This document shows positions 34,401 through 45,200 of a DNA stretch of 64,000 nt, piece after piece. The position numbers and the translations under genes are program-made. The stretch is from contig JAMPIV010005809.1 of NCBI GenBank assembly GCA_024509875.1, positions 620,001-684,000 on the forward strand. Direction: 5' to 3'. The stretch is from Oreohelix idahoensis. Lineage: Eukaryota > Mollusca > Gastropoda > Stylommatophora > Oreohelicidae. The notes beneath the pieces are model-generated. The model saw nothing but the letters and a program-made list of their open reading frames with translations, was not told the origin of the DNA and made no database searches. Numbering within the stretch: the first letter of the stretch is position 1; every line of letters begins with the position of its first letter.

Positions 34401-36633
34401 CCATAGGTGTATCATGCGACATATTAGTAGCTTGCGCTCTAGTCACTACTGCATTTGCAGTTTGAATATGTCGCTCTTCCCATTCAGCAATTTGCTGTGG
34501 TGTACACTCTTTAATACCATGTATGCGACCAAGTATTAAATCACAAATTGGATTCGGAAGGAGACAAGCTTGAATCTTTCCTGAAAAAAATGGTGTATTA
34601 AGATCAATAATAGCAGTGGCAAATGTTTCAATTGTGCCACCAAACGTTACACACTTGACAACCCGGCCCGTGGCACAACTTGGGTTGATCAGCGAAGTCC
34701 GGACGCCGACTGTGCTGCAACCTGAGTCAAATAGGAGAGAGCATGAAATATTGTTGACAAATCCCTTGTTAAACTTAAGAGAGCCCTGTCCCTGGTGTAC
34801 TGACGCAGCAGTGGCCGTACAGACTGCAGGTAGACTAGGTAAGGTATGTCCGCAACGCAGCGTCGTGATCGCCCTGGGCTGGAAAAGAGTAGAGCATTCT
34901 GAACAATCTTTGACTTGGGTACAATCAAGAGAACAACACATAGCATTATGAGTTTCAGCTCCTTTACCCTGTTCAATGTTAGCCTGTGTATCACTAAAAG
35001 CGACATTAGAATGTCTATTCGTATTACTCAACGATCTATCTCGTCGACGCGATCGATTTTGATTTTTGTCATTAAAATTGCCATAATTGTAGTTTCTGCT
35101 AGAGTTAAAATTTGGATGAGTCCGATAATTTGTATAATTATCGTTATGATGTTGGTAAAATGGTTTATTTCCAAAAAAATTGTTTGTTTTGCGGACCCTG
35201 AGATCTTGATCTCCAGTTTTGTTTATTATAATGTCCTTGATTATTTTTTAAAATTATTGTTACCAAAATCTCGCGATCTGTGAGCCTGGTTCCAAGAAAC
35301 ATTAAATGGAGCAGATTGTTGAAATTGCTTCCCTTTGTAAAAATTACCATTGTTAAAATTGTCATTATTTCCCTTATTGACATATCTGTCAGCACTAAAA
35401 GAACGATTGCGTGAAAAAAATTGTTTTGTTGTGCTGCAAAAGCAACAGGCAATTCATTCTTAATCTGTGCATTACTTAGATCCATGTTTGGGTGAGCAGT
35501 GCAAAAATTTTTAGCATGCTGTTCTAAGTCTTTCATAGATAAAGGTTTCCGTTCGTGTAAAAATGCGAGAAATGTAGGATTTACAGACGAAAGTACCTTA
35601 TCGCGCATCAGTAAATCGAAGAGACCTTCATACGACTTTTCAATTTTGGATAATTCGATCCATCTTTCTAATGTTAGTCGTATTTGTGACAGAAAATCAC
35701 TAAAATTTTTGCTAGATTGAGGTAGTAATGTATGGAATCTTGATCGATATTGGTCTTCTGTCATTTGGAATTTTTGCAGAAGTGCCGCTCTAAGAGCATT
35801 ATAGTCATTTTTCTCACCAATGCTGGTGGTATGATAAACTGCTAATGCGTCCCCTGTAAGTAATCTGGATAAATATGTACAGTATAGAGCTTTATCCACG
35901 TTATAAGACACACAAGTGGCCTCAAACCTATCCAGGAAGAATATCACGTCATCAGACGGGGGATTAAATTTTGGTAATTTAAGGTGAATTTCCTTAAAAT
36001 TATCATGTCTGGATGAAGTTTGGCTTTCAAAAGTTCTCTGAGAATTAGCTTCCTGAGTTAACCTAAGTCTCTCATATTCTGACTCTGCTAATTTCAGTTC
36101 ATGCTGTCGTTTTCTTTCATTCTCTTCCATCTCAAGCTGAAGTCGTTTTGTGTTTTTTGTTCAGCTATTAATCTTCTTTCTTGCATTTCTTTTTGTTTAA
36201 CTTCCATTTCTTTTTCAGCTATTAATCTTTTTTTCTTCCATTTCCTTTTTAAGTCTATCTTCAGCCTCCCTTTGCTTCTGTTCTGCCTCTCGCTGAAATC
36301 GTTTCTCTTCTAATTCAGCGGCTAATCTCATTTTTTTTCTCCTCTTCCTCAGCTATAAATTTCCTCTTCTTTTCATCCTCCTCAGCAGTTAATCTCATTT
36401 TTTTTCTCCTCTTCCTCAGCTATAAATTTCCTCTTCTTTTCATTCTCCTCAGCCTCAATCCTTTTTTGATCTGCCTCAAATTTCAAATTTTCCAAACGTA
36501 AAGTTTCTAACCTTCTCTGATCAGCTTCTATTTCTTGAGCTTTCTTATATTCTGCAAGTGCAAATGCTTTTGCTTCCTCAGGAGCCATCTGAAGAGCTTT
36601 TGCTTGCTTAATGAAATAGTCTAAGGTAGCCAT
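31499..36633 (-). pseudogene. Gmr1-2 gag-pol, broken by at least four frameshifts
   Basis: The order matches Gmr1-1. 36633-36382: Gag start MATLDYFIKQAK and coiled coil. 36130-35165: rest of the coiled coil and SCAN-like capsid (FEGL-type block is YEGLFDLLMRDKV). 35031-33808: CxxC segment, protease SLLFDSGC and LILGR, integrase zinc domain H-H-C-C, and the first core Asp in MAIDIIGP. 33865-31499: rest of integrase (ILSDHGVQ, SNGLIERLNR), reverse transcriptase with YIDD instead of YLDD, and RNase H. Breaks lie near 36385 (T8 run), inside the coiled coil at about 36170, near 35420 (A7 run) and near 33885 inside integrase. No polyprotein can be made from this copy as it stands, although its LTRs are almost identical. 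Confidence 0.9.
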
Positions 36634-37713
36634 TATTCAATTTTATTATGTAATAATACTACTTAAAATTGTTACTACAACTAGTGGTTTTCGTTCCTGT
36701 TCTAGAACGGTAAAATCAATTTATATAATAGGCAATAATATTAATAATTAATAATGTAATTTATAACATGAAATGGTGTGAAAGCAATAACGTGACAGAC
36801 AATAGCACAATACTGACACGACACGATAATCAAGACAAATGACTACAGTCGTAGAAATCAAATAAAATAAAATGTGGAACTAAAATAGAATGTCGTAAAA
36901 AATTACGATGACATCTACGATCCAATAATGCACAAGACAATTGACAACACAGTGTAAAAACATATGCTTTGTAAAAAAATGAACGACAGTCAGGTAAGAT
37001 GGACAATAATCACATACAAAATACATCATGAAAATAAGGTACAAGTAAAAATAACTACCAAAAACAACAATTAAAACTTGACGAAACAGCTAAAACAGTC
37101 AGGTGTCACAGACTACCAGACACAGTGGACCAAAGATCCTTCTATGCTCACGCATAGGAACATTCCACTGCGGGAAGTCTGCAAAATAATGTCCTACAGA
37201 ACGTCTGACGAAGAGCCCGAATTGGCTTCGAGATGGATCTCGTTCGTCAGATCAACCTCCCTACCTCCCACGAAGAATACACAACATATAACACTTAACA
37301 CGAAAAATATGAATGTGGACATATCACGGAAGGCACAACTAAGCGTAATAAAGTGTACAACGGAAACACGTTATACTCATCTCGCGTGCAGGTAAAAAAT
37401 CAATGTGCCTCGTCTCCGTGGATGTACGTCTACAGATAAAATACTTCGTTCTGCGTATCTAGATTACAGCTCGCACGCAATAATGATGAAGAGATGATCT
37501 CCAAGTAATCAGTCACTGTGAAACTTGACGTGGAGGTTGATTGAAGACCTTGACCTTGGTAAACGTAAGTTGAATCTGATTTCTCATCCCACTGGGTTCC
37601 AAGTTCGAGATGTTGGTGACTTGAAAGTTAAAATCTTCTTTTCACAGAAAAGTATTGAGTACGTTCTTTGGAAGTTAGTTATTTCCAGACCACACTGGCA
37701 TACCAATTATTGT
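36634..37713 (-). other. Gmr1-2 5' leader
   Basis: A 1.08-kb untranslated leader between the 5' LTR and the gag start, with the primer-site candidate at its LTR edge. No gene is seen. Small plus-strand frames (for example 37078-37395) lack motifs. Confidence 0.6.
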
Positions 37714-38806
37714 TGACTCCGTTTTATCGTTGAGTTCAGTTTATACTGGTGAAGTGGTAGCTTAAAACGCGAATGGTTAAAATGAACGAATGTCAACAAT
37801 ATTCTTCAAACGAACTTCAACAAGTAGTATTGAACTGGGTGAACTGGGCAAGTACTGGCAGTACAGAAGTCGGTGGTGACTGTACATAGATTTTATTCAA
37901 CACAGCACATACGGAGTGGACAAGACTAACATCGTCACAGGCGCAGAAATCATACGTCAACATGTTGATAATTACTTTTAAAGTTCCTGAAGATTCTCTA
38001 CTAATAAAGTCCTCTGACTCAAGTGACTGAGGATCACAAAACTGTTACCATATACTATTCCGCTCATTCAAGTCCATTGACCTTCCTTCAAGGACGTCCA
38101 TCATGGTAACGTATTCATACTCCAGGATAAAATTCTTCCATATCATACTTCACAATCCCAGACTTTCTCCATACATCCCGTTATATATAGTATATAGTTT
38201 TCAAACAAAGTCATACATGATAATACGAACAGGTTAGAGATTCCAGTTGACTAACCTCTCCCATTCTATGCCACGCTTCTGGCATTGTAGTAACAGCATA
38301 TTAAACATGTGAAGCATATAAATTCATTAACTTGATTTCTTGTAGGTATTCTCCCTCTACGAAAAGATTCAAAGGCTATCGACTCCGTGTGTCCAATTCT
38401 AGGAATGTCATCTACGATGAATTCCCGCTAGACCATTAATAGGAGCGGCCTGATACTTTAATGTACATAAATAAACATGCCATAAGAAATGGGGCGACAC
38501 TTACTTTATACTTCCACTATTGACTTCGCCATGAAGATCAATAGATACGAATACAACTGATGGCTATTTCACATTTGCCAAAAATCAAAGGATAACACAG
38601 CGGACATAAATATGGTCCGAGCTGCCCCATTCATGACGTCAGAAACTACTCAACTAGGTTACACGTGCGTCCAAAGCAACTCACCCTGCATTGTGCACGT
38701 CAGTGCGTGAATCAATCGAACGCACAAATAATATAACTATATAAAACTGGTGCGTACATTTGGCAGGACCGAAGACTACCCCCGTAGGTAATAAATGTAC
38801 GTAACA
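37714..38806 (-). repeat. Gmr1-2 5' LTR
   Basis: 1093 bp, the partner of 26230-27322. Next to it, on the minus strand, a TGG-starting sequence (TGGTATGCCAGTGTGG, eight bases in) is the primer-site candidate; the tRNA is unassigned. A poly-C run begins 11 bases beyond its outer edge. Confidence 0.95.
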
Positions 38807-38815
38807 CCTATCCTT

Positions 38816-38816
<1 letters not shown>

Positions 38817-38856
<40 letters not shown>
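38817..38856. repeat. Poly-C run (40 bases)
   Basis: Forty consecutive C on the plus strand, 11 bases beyond Gmr1-2. A poly-Gly frame on the other strand is an artefact of this run. Confidence 0.97.
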
Positions 38857-39205
38857 ACACTCAGTCCAAATAGATTAAATAAAAACCTAAATTTTGTATG
38901 ACTTCCCATTTCAGAGAAACAAACAAACAATAAAAAGAAAAAACAAACAAAAGATAAAATAATGAACGAAGTAAAACAAACAAACAAAGTAAAGCCTCTC
39001 ATAACTGCCCTGTTGTTAACAAGGTGAAAAGGAGTGAGAAAGCCCTTCGGTTTTTGAGATTACACCAAATCCACCCATTATCTGCCATCATCCACACGAG
39101 CCCCCCATCAGACTACCCCAAATCCTCACACCATCACTGATCCTTATACGATTAATTTTAGGTCTTGTTATATACTGTTTTACTATATTGTGCATTTCTG
39201 TAGGT
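38857..39205. other. No gene seen
   Basis: A+T-rich spacer with a loose CAAA/AAAC repeat at about 38920-38990. Confidence 0.5.
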
Positions 39206-39547
39206 CTATTTATGTTTCACTGTTCTGGATGAATTGCATGCCTGTAAATAATATAATATTGGTTTTCTCTGTTGTTCATACTTCCTACATTTTAGTATGA
39301 AATGCTCTATATTATAAGGTATCCAAGCTATTAGAGCAGAACATCCTCTGGAGCATAGGTAAGTATTTCCCAGTAATATCTCTTCTGCTATATCAGGTCT
39401 ACCGCATTCTCGTAAGTTTCTTGTAGCCCGAATAGCCGAAAATGAGTCTGTCAATATTGTCAATTTATGAGGAGGGTTGTTAGAGAAGATTTCCAGAATT
39501 GCAACCATCTCTGCTGTGAAAATCGAAGTATTATCTGTTATACTATA
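39206..39547 (-). pseudogene. LINE RNase H fragment, cut by Tc1
   Basis: The minus strand reads TDNTSIFTAEMVAILEIFS, then LTILTDSFSAIRATRNL and CSALIAWIP, the RNase H domain of a LINE, followed by EHFILKCRKYEQQR as in the usual C-terminal zinc-like segment. Part of the domain between IAWIP and EHFIL is deleted. The upstream half is missing because the Tc1 element begins at the TA at 39546-39547. Confidence 0.75.
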
Positions 39548-39979
39548 CTGTTAAAAAAAAAAGAAACGCAACTTTTTTGGTGTTACTTTTATAAAAGATA
39601 TTCGCTGATTGGACATCAGTCAACCTATCGACTGTGTTCATCTGGTCATTAACTTATCGTGGTTACCTGAATTGTACTCACCTCATGATTCGTGAGGTCA
39701 TGAAAGAGGTCAAGGTCAAAACAACATTTTTGACAATAACTCGTGACAGGTTCATGAGAATCCCGTGAAACTTACTGAACACAAAACTCTCTGACCATAT
39801 TATTGAATGCCTATAAAAGATTGACGCTCCTCGAATAAATTCAGTTGAAAATTCAATGCGCAAGTATGGCTCATCTCACTACAGAACAACGACTCATCAT
39901 CATTGGACGTTTACACACTGGACAGTCACAAAGTGTAGTGGCCAGACAATTTAATGTGGTTAGAAGCACCATTAGTCGC
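39548..39979 (+). pseudogene. Tc1-like transposon, 5' part with HTH of transposase
   Basis: The element starts CTGTTAAAAAAAAAAGAAAC after a TA. The transposase begins at ATG 39866 with MAHLTTEQRLIIIGRLHTG and VVARQFNVVRSTISR, the first helix-turn-helix (paired-like) DNA-binding motif of Tc1 transposases. The gene is interrupted at 39979 by Gmr1-3 with the duplication GTCGC (39975-39979 and 62205-62209). It resumes in the same frame at 62205. Confidence 0.9.
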
Positions 39980-41295
39980 TGTAACCGCCAGAAATGTCAC
40001 GGCCACGAGAAATGTAACGTACTGTGTATGCGTGATGTGAAAGCTGGCAGAGTGAACGTGTCGTTTATCACCTGGACTGTGTAATGTTGCGGTGTTGATG
40101 TAGGTCACCAGCGTGAGGTGCTGCCAGGGGTAATATGATTACTCACACAAAAACGGCGTACATGTTATAGATGTGTGGTACTGGTATTATGATGTGCTGA
40201 GTGTGGGTGTAGACGAGAACGCGAATGCTTGAAGCTCTTAGTTAAGTCAATAATGCACCCATCCACTCGCATGCAGTAGTCAATGATGAATTGAAGACTG
40301 CTGGCACGTTTCAAACATTTATTTACGAAACTGACAGTAGCATCAACAGGACAGTCAAATCGACAAGACTTCCCATAAATAATGAATGACTGTTAAATGT
40401 CTGGTAATCAAAGGCTTGCATCATACATCAACTAGGACATACCCAAACATCATCTGTCCTAATGTTACAGTTTATAACGTAGCTTCCGTACCATTGACTC
40501 AGCGCGTCAGGTACTTAATTAGCTCCGTCGTCCAACAAACGAGCTCCTAAATTGCGTAGCAATAATACATAAGGCTGTTATTCAACTGGCATAGCCCGCC
40601 AGATATATTTCCTCTTGCTGAAAAATATTGGCCGTAATACAGGGCCTCAATATGTAGAAGCTGTGTATCCTTTCTTAGCAGGCACGATCAAACCATGCTA
40701 AACATATATACCACCAACCTGCGGCGTCCACAATAATTTATCATCATCATTAGGCTTCTGTTCAATTGAAAACACATAATTTCATTTGGCTAGAACAAGA
40801 AGCAAAGAAGGAATTCTGTCTCTCAAGATCTGTGAGCTTCACTCGCAGATAGGTAATTTCAAATGTTCTGCAACCAAAGGCATATTAATATGAATGTCAT
40901 TTACCTTTTACAGAATCTTCCGGATACACACTTAATAAATGTCGTCACTCTTGACGAACAAAGAATCACTGGGGAAAACATTGACATTTCAGTCATATCG
41001 AAACTTTCCAATCCCCACGATGATATAGAGAAAATCACAACGGACAGCCCAAAAAACACCATCTCCCTGACGGAAGTTTCCTCAGTTCACGCCCAGAACC
41101 TGCGCATGCCCAGACAGCATAAAACTGAGCATCGTTAAGACAACTCAACGACAATAATTGAAAGAAAGAGAAGATAACCCTTAAACAACCTGTCATAGAA
41201 GTTAATACCCAATTATCCAACTTTGACTAACAAAGTTTTACAACAAAGTATTAAATAGATTTACCTATTATGACTCCGTCAAAACGACAGCAACA
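39980..41295 (-). repeat. Gmr1-3 3' LTR
   Basis: 1316 bp, TGTAACCGCCAG to CGACAGCAACA on the plus strand. The neighbouring polypurine tract on the minus strand is ACGGGGGGTGCGGTTGTC (plus 41296-41313). Confidence 0.93.
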
Positions 41296-41313
41296 GACAA
41301 CCGCACCCCCCGT

Positions 41314-42260
41314 ATTAAAAAAAAATGACCCATTTAAAAAAAATACATCAATGAGCAAGATACCACACGCTCATGACACATGAATAATGCGCCAATGAAA
41401 GAATCAACCGGAGAGAATCAAATCATCTCACCAAATAATAGAAAATGTATTCGGGAAGGTACCATCAAAGAAACCTCAGTTGCTGGCGATACTAACAAAA
41501 ATTACATAACTATCAAACAATTATGCAATACTATAATCATAGCAATGACAAATGACAATCTATCTCAAGAAGTCATATCAATATACAAATTACAATGTTA
41601 TACCATTAATATATGTAATGGATGGACAGGACCAAATTTGTTAAATTCCTTACACATTATCTAACAATAGAAGTATATTATATACAAATAAGTGTTGCGA
41701 TCTCTCGAACAAATGAAAGGTATGGCATCATCATGGTTCTCACACGCGCTCCGTACTTGGTATAGTTTGCACCGAGAACAATATAAATGACACAATTAGT
41801 AACATGCTATAATGCACTATAGTCATTACAAAATTATTTAAGTATTACAGGGTGTTTATAAAGTCGCTGTGCAGTGAATTTGAAAAATATTTTAGAATGA
41901 TGCAAATTTACGTCATGATATTCTGTGTTCCAATGCTGTGTTCCACAATCCCGTGTGCAGCATTACACAACAAGCCCCAATTGAAAACCACATTTCTGGT
42001 GACGTAGTCTCGCCCGGGCGTAAATTTCACTGCACAGCGACTTTATAAACACCCTGTATATGTGGCCATTTTAACATTTTTCCTTTTCTTATTTTTTTGA
42101 CCTTTATTTTATGTTAACCTTAACCTTCCACATTACATCAAAGATAGTAATAGAGAAAGAAAACAATCAATTTACTAATCTAAGGTGAAACAAATGTGTT
42201 ACTGTATATTATGAACAGACATGAGTCTGGAAATGTATCATGAAATCTAGGACACAAGAC
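41314..42260 (-). other. Gmr1-3 3' non-coding region
   Basis: Stretch between the 3' LTR and the gag-pol stop. Apart from the MITE at 41848-42056 no gene or domain is seen; a 94-codon plus frame (41380-41664) has no motif. Confidence 0.6.
41848..42056. mobile_element. 209-bp mariner-type MITE in Gmr1-3
   Basis: Long inverted repeats: CAGGGTGTTTATAAAGTCGC at the left and its reverse complement at the right, extending through CTGTGCAGTGAA. A TA dinucleotide flanks each side (41846-41847, 42057-42058), as expected for Tc1/mariner. No coding capacity. It lies in the 3' non-coding part of Gmr1-3. Confidence 0.85.
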
Positions 42261-45200
42261 TTAAGTGGAATCATGTGGGCATCTAGACAGTATGTCCGCC
42301 ATCACATTATCCGAACCACGGATAGCCCGCACCGTGAAATGAAAAGGTTGAAGAGCAATAGCATATCGAGTAGATCTCGAGCTCTTCAAATCCTTGTTCT
42401 GCATAGCTGTAAGAGCTTTTTGGTCGGTTTCCATAATGAAATGCGCGCCTAGAAGGAATCTTTGTAGCTTAAGAATGGCCCAGACCATAGCTAACAATTC
42501 ACGGTCCAAAACCGAATAGTTCCTTTCTGCCGCATTCAATTTCCTAGAGATATACATCACAGGATGCAGAGTTCCTGAATACTCCTGCATAAGTGCCGCC
42601 CCGATCCCAGTGGAAGAGGCATCACTACGAAGGACAAAAGTCTTATCAATCGATGGTAGTCGTAAGATAGGAGGAGATGAGAACAAATTCTTAATCTGAT
42701 CCAATGAAGACTGGCATTCTTGGGACCAGCGCACCATGTTAGGAGAACCTTTTTTCAATAAAGTTGAAAGAGGTGCCATAATGGAGGACAGATTCTTAAT
42801 GAATCTTCCGTAGAATTGTATTAATCCCAAGAGACTACGCAATTGCTTTTTGTTTTAGGAACGGAGATATTTAATATCTTAGAAATGTTCTGGTCCTCTG
42901 TCTTCAATAGGCCATGACCAACACGATGACCTAGGAAAGAAATTTCACTAAACCCAACAAAGGCTTTAGAGGGTTTTGCAGTCAAATTAGGCTCGCGTAG
43001 AGTAGACAGTAACTCATTTAAACCCGAATAGTGTTCTTCCCAAGTATCGCTGAAAAGACAGATGTCGTCTAAGTATGCAATGACATCTGTACGATATGAG
43101 AGAATTCGACGCATCATGCGTACGAAAGTAGCTGGGGCGTTCATCAGCCCGAAAGGCATAAAATTCCATTGATACAAACCCCTAGGTGTTGAGAAAGCAG
43201 TGAAAGGTTTGGCGCGTTCAGTTAACCGAACTTGCCAATAGCCTTTCGACAAGTCAAGTTTAGTAAAGAATCGCGATTTAGAAAGTCTAGTAAGTAGATC
43301 TTCCAATAAAGGCATAGGTTCAGCATCGAACTTCGTAACTTGGTTCAATTTGCGATAATCGACGCAAAGACGTATGTTATTGTCTTTCTTTCGAACAATA
43401 ACCATGGACGAAGAGTATGCTGAAGTGGATGGCTCAATTATTTTCAATTGTATCATTTCATCCAATTCTTTCTCGACTTGCGCTTGGAAATGAATAGGGA
43501 TAGGATATGGTCTTACTCTGATCGGATTATGATCAGTAAGTATAATGTCATGTTTGATAATATTTGTGTGTCCAGGAATGTCGGTAAGGACATCCTGAAA
43601 TGATTGTAGCAAAGAAGATACTTGACGCTGTTCCTCAAAAGACAAATTAGAAGAAACCGAAACGTTTCTCCATGATTCCGTAGAATTGAGTGGAATCATA
43701 GGAAGAGGTAGATTAACATCTGAAAACGTAGTTTCCTCCTCCTGTATAACCGACAGGGATGAGATATGACCATGTTGGACTGGAGAATCGCCCGTCGCCT
43801 GGAAAATAGGCTGCAAATAGTCTGGTCGTTCAATAAATTCCGTAAGCATATTTATATGGAAGGTTTTATGCCTTCCATCAATATCGACAACATAGTCGAC
43901 ATCGGAAATTTTTGAGACTATTCTATATGGACCTTTCCATGCAATGAGAAGTCTGTTCTCCCTCGAAGGAAGTAAGACAAACGCTTTGTCTCCAGGACAA
44001 AGTTGACGTAGGCGTCTCTTCTTATTAGCGAATTGCCTCGCCTTTTCTTTGGCAAATTCGGAGGATGAAGTCGCTAACTTGCATGCTTCGATAATCTTAT
44101 GCCTGAGAGCAATGACATACTCATATGAAGATTGAGTGTCATTGTCAATGTTATCGGCAGTTATCAAATCGTGTAGCAAGGACATAGGACCGCGCGGTTG
44201 CGCGCCAAAAACTAATTGAAAGGGAGAAAACCCTGTATGCTCCTTGGGGACCTCTCTATAGGCAAAGAGAGCCGCGGGTAAAACCCTGTCCCAATCCTGA
44301 GGATGATCCTCAGTAATCTTGCCAAGTAAGTTCTTAAGTGTTCTATTAAGACGTTCAAATAACCCATTAGACATTGGGTGATAAATACTACTGAGAGACC
44401 TTTTAATATCTAGGATAGACATCACCTGCGACATAGTGTCTGATATCAATTGAGTACCATGGTCTGACAATATTTCTCTGGGAAAACCCAAACGAGAAAA
44501 TATTAGCCAAAGAGCGTCTGCGATATCGGCAGTAGATATGCTCTTTAGAGGTATAGCCTCTGGCCAACGTGTGCACATGTCGACGCATGTTAGGATGAAT
44601 TGATGTCCTCTGGCTGACTTAATCTTAAAAGGGCCAATAATATCTATTGCCATCTTCTGGAATGGTCGAATGGGAATGTCTGCAGCCTGGATAGGTGCAG
44701 CATGTCGTGGACCTCTAGATTTGACTTCTTGACAAATCTTACAAGATCGGCAATAAATTCGTATGTCTTTGTTTACGAATGGCCAAAAGAAAGCCGCTTG
44801 AACTCTCGACTTAGTGCGAGAAAAACCCATGTGTCCAGCACATTGAGAATCGTGTGCATGTTGAAGCATTAAGGCTCTCATACTTTTGGGCACAAGAATT
44901 TGAGAGTGCATAGATTTGTCTGAGTGTTGTACCATACGTACTAGTATACCATTCTTCATAGTGATATACGATTTGTGAATTGTATTTTGATTCGTATCAC
45001 CGTTTTTAGCGAGAAGAAAGTATTTATTTAGAGAAGAGTCTTCTTCTTGTAGTTTCACAAACGAGTCATGTGAAATAACCAAGTGATCATCTTGGCTACC
45101 AACTTCATTACTATCATTAGATGAAGTTGAAGGAATAAGAGCTTGTGCTCTTGTTACAACCACATTGGCATGTTTGGATATTATGTTCTTCCCAAGCAGC

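Larger units (their letters stand above)
26230..38806 (-). mobile_element. Gmr1-2: Gmr1-like LTR retrotransposon, frameshifted, no TSD
   Basis: Two 1093-bp LTRs (26230-27322, 37714-38806) enclose a minus-strand gag-pol with the Gmr1 order. Removing the nested LINE leaves about 9.4 kb. In element orientation the LTR begins TGTTACGTAC and ends GGAGTCA. A polypurine tract (AAGGGGAGGTG and AAGGGAGC on the minus strand) adjoins the left LTR. The 5 bp outside the left LTR (ATCAT) do not match those outside the right (CCTAT), so no target duplication is present. The gag-pol is broken by several frameshifts. Confidence 0.92.

Noticed and set aside
38808..39002. Poly-Gly protein frame
   Set aside because: Translation of the poly-C run.
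40863..41138. 91-codon frame in the Gmr1-3 LTR, recurring at 61760-62047
   Set aside because: Both are the same LTR segment, so recurrence does not show selection; no motif, and an indel of four codons separates them.
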